DNA from: Victivallis vadensis
GTDB lineage: Bacteria; Verrucomicrobiota; Lentisphaeria; Victivallales; GWF2-50-93
NCBI GenBank assembly: GCA_020718525.1
Contig: DYRX01000048.1
Location: forward strand, 1-17,432
DNA: 17,432 nucleotides
Direction: 5' to 3'
Shown here: piece by piece, positions 16,601 through 17,432 of the stretch
Layout of the letters: each line of letters opens with the position of its first letter
Numbering within the stretch: the first letter of the stretch is position 1
The notes under the pieces: model-generated
Databases searched by the model: none
What the model was told of the DNA's origin: nothing
The model's input: only the letters and a program-made list of their open reading frames with translations
Translations under genes and position numbers: made by a program

Positions 16601-17252
16601 CGGGTGCGAGACTGCCATTCCAGGAGATATTTTTGATCTTGTGATGCTGTCCGTCTGACGAGACAATTTCCGCGTTCCAGATTTGGGTTATGGAATAAGG
16701 AAAGTCGAATTCCAGCGTCCAGGAATCAAGCTTTGACTCGCCATTATTCTTGAGTCCGACTGTGGCGACGAAGCCGCTTCCCCAATCGGAGTTGACCGAG
16801 AATGAGACATCAGCGGATGAATCTTTTTTGGAGTTTTCTGTCCCAATGGCGAGGAAGCTTTTAGCCGCAACAAGACCATTTTTGAAAATGAGAGCTCCGT
16901 CTCCGGCGGGAACTTTCTTAAATGCTACACTTGCTTGGGCCGAACCCGTCGCCGCATCGTAGTCGTATTTTTCTATCCGTCCTCTCAGCATTTTTTTTGA
17001 TTTTCCATCAGACTTTACCATTTCGAGGCTGACGGAAGGCTTTTTGGTGCCAAATCCGAATATCTCAACATAGAAAGACGCATCGGCATTTTGATGTTTT
17101 TGATAAATGTCTGAAATGTAAGACGGGGATTTTTCCTGAATTTTTATGATTCTAGAAGCATTTGCAGGGAGTTTCTTCGATTCATTTTTCAATTCCTCCG
17201 CAGACAAGAGCGACAATCCCATGGAAAGCACAAGAACGATTCCCCTTTTCAT
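13632..17252 (-). CDS. Secreted multidomain CBM2/Ig protein with putative glycoside hydrolase barrel, C-terminally truncated
   Basis: A 1206-aa exported protein, probably binding and perhaps cutting cellulose or chitin. The order from ATG 17252 is: signal peptide (about 1-18, LLSA before Glu19); uncharacterised domain (about 30-135); CBM2 (148-243); cadherin/Big-like Ig domain (252-340); FN3-like domain (about 347-433); another Ig-like domain (about 440-525); putative (beta/alpha) barrel (535-960); second Ig-like domain (974-1062); second CBM2 (1071-1168); and the first 30 residues of a third Ig-like domain ending at NDSDPD. The two CBM2 copies share DWGSGF, WTLEFDFPY and IWNAEI. The barrel contains LLEPDFLGYM (E665, D667), GFRVTSFVRESIKLGMIPF and FVSIDKYGLD, which I cannot place in a GH family; EPD recalls GH6 but the rest does not. 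The start is set by GGGAGGG 7 nt upstream and the signal peptide; an in-frame ATG at 17318 would bury the signal. Confidence 0.85.
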   Translation of the reverse strand: MKRGIVLVLSMGLSLLSAEELKNESKKLPANASRIIKIQEKSPSYISDIYQKHQNADASFYVEIFGFGTKKPSVSLEMVKSDGKSKKMLRGRIEKYDYDAATGSAQASVAFKKVPAGDGALIFKNGLVAAKSFLAIGTENSKKDSSADVSFSVNSDWGSGFVATVGLKNNGESKLDSWTLEFDFPYSITQIWNAEIVSSDGQHHKIKNISWNGSLAPGETTSFGFCGAPGNVISAPENVKFSGDCGETPDKLQAVNDSTSVVAGNSVEINLLANDIVPPGSQAAVTAIGIPSHGIARLSQDSLKAIYIHAEGYLGSDRFSYTIGDQDGQSSSAEVSVTVSSPPIIVPGTPSISILKDWEKGGYVVKWTKWSGAAGNLWRLFEDGVKIHEESISAAEVQSGELRIDEGKAYGVYGYQIELANSAGKALSEIKYYAVDGASHIVIAEADNGRQSLQTTVGCGETISLTLSNLLNASANFAVATNNPDAVDCAVGGNILSVKGRKPGRAGIRISDTGGGEVRHLGIRVKNEDGSLPGMPSYLAVGSVSEDSDGDLSFWRSFGEDAKNRRMDIRYIYINGGPKSMGGGWRTWTDRDGFRVTSFVRESIKLGMIPFLVYYNIPDGGESYYTDKEHIQSYDYMFGYFTDLKFALELAKNEAGDEMVGFLLEPDFLGYMAQNDASPDSILARTDAAYESGALVRGEDPSYPNTVAGLVQAINCAISRKMPSAYFGWQFNLWASPAGGFTTQIPGKGIVHLTDSGDIAAGREAVRKEALAISDYYISAGILSNGADFVSIDKYGLDAGAEGKNANPADSTWFWNAIHWRNYLEFASAMHAKTELPVILWQIPTGRINSSLALNPYSEDGKLPDLPNVSRRFEDSAPSYFFGDSFSVSGARFDYFSRNDGASAVSAEGRTVTWGRNLKVAKTAGVIAALFGAGVGDSTDGIGTPTSDDNWWISKAQDYYKNPVLLGPDDPEPNRAPIASDDNLNVEKGGSAMLNVLANDSDPDGDTLTAEISIHPAHGTANFANNILTYTSEASYEGSDSLVYTISDGRGETDSALVSIVVQSKPPVGDGTSVAFKVTGDWGSGFGGEIKINYGGKTTIDQWTLEFDFPYQITCIWNAEIASNSGGRYRICNVSWNGRLAPGASVSFGFNGSPGNVLVEPSNISFNGVPIGESENRAPDALDDFAETAYETGVTVNAPANDSDPD
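13635..13724 (-). pseudogene. Truncated third Ig-like repeat at the C-terminus of the CBM2 protein
   Basis: Thirty residues beginning NRAPDALDD align with the start of the complete Ig-like domain at 14333-14067 (NRAPIASDD). The match ends at NDSDPD, where the complete copy continues with GDTL but this copy meets TGA. The DNA diverges right after GATCCTGAC, which is shared with the complete copy at about 14238-14250. The domain cannot fold as it stands, so a deletion, recombination or assembly join is likely. Confidence 0.6.
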
Positions 17253-17259
17253 TTTCCTT

Positions 17260-17268
17260 CCCTCCCTT
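17260..17268 (-). promoter_or_regulatory. Ribosome binding site selecting the internal start of the CBM2 protein
   Basis: On the minus strand, AAGGGAGGG lies 7 nt before ATG 17252. It favours this start over the in-frame ATG at 17318, which would place 22 mostly charged residues ahead of the signal peptide. Confidence 0.7.
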
Positions 17269-17373
17269 TTTGATTTTAGAAACTCCGAAAGTAACAGCCC
17301 CCTCAAAGCTGAAACCATTTGCGGTGTAGCATAAAGCGTGCCGAAAAAGCGATGCGGGCATGATGGAGCCTTT

Positions 17374-17432
17374 GACAGAGGACAGAGGACAGAGGACAGA
17401 GGACAGAGGACAGAGGACAGAGGACAGAGGAC
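17374..17432. repeat. 7-bp tandem repeat (GACAGAG), at least 8.4 copies, continuing past the window
   Basis: The unit GACAGAG repeats eight times without a mismatch, followed by GAC at the window edge. It lies about 120 bp upstream of the CBM2 gene start in non-coding DNA. A 7-bp unit changes reading frame and promoter spacing with each gain or loss, so slippage here could affect expression. The array may also mark a contig end. Confidence 0.95.

Noticed and set aside
17253..17318. Upstream in-frame ATG at 17318 as the start of the CBM2 protein
   Set aside because: It would put a charged 22-residue extension in front of a clear signal peptide and lacks the strong ribosome binding site seen before 17252.

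Overview
The window looks like a piece of a Gram-negative bacterial chromosome, possibly assembled from a metagenome. A TolB homologue with a signal peptide implies an outer membrane. A cobamide-remodelling gene (cbiR) overlapping cobU, plus a large secreted CBM2/Ig-domain polysaccharide-binding protein, would fit a gut or rumen member of the PVC superphylum (Verrucomicrobiota/Lentisphaerota). That placement is an inference from gene content, not from a marker gene. No rRNA, tRNA, CRISPR array or intact transposase was found.

Layout. (1) 1-308: no convincing gene. (2) 309-5066, minus: a 1585-aa fusion of DUF4011, SF1 helicase, Vsr/MTES_1575-like nuclease and DUF3320, the architecture of the single-gene anti-phage system called Hhe. 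(3) 5067-5560: a promoter candidate for that gene with a direct repeat, and short ORF debris. (4) 5561-7084, plus: rmuC, a membrane-anchored nuclease-fold protein. Regions 2-4, with coding-like scraps on both sides of rmuC, resemble a small defence or accessory island.

(5) 7211-9289, minus: tolB followed by lipA, 6 nt apart, a two-gene operon joining cell-envelope maintenance and lipoate synthesis. (6) 9388-13489, plus, divergent from tolB: dinG, an alkD-type DNA glycosylase gene, cbiR and cobU, closely spaced or overlapping. The first two are DNA repair genes. The last two catalyse successive steps of cobamide remodelling: CbiR cuts the nucleotide loop to give cobinamide phosphate, and CobU activates that with GTP for a new lower ligand.

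(7) 13632-17252, minus: a secreted protein of 1206 aa with two CBM2 modules and Ig-like domains flanking a putative (beta/alpha)-barrel that I cannot assign to a glycoside hydrolase family. Its last Ig repeat is cut off at an NDSDPD motif, so the gene is truncated or the assembly is broken there. (8) 17374-17432: a 7-bp tandem repeat running off the window.

The two most interesting items are the Hhe-type defence protein and the unclassified barrel in the CBM2 protein; the truncation at 13635 and the repair/cobamide operon come next.
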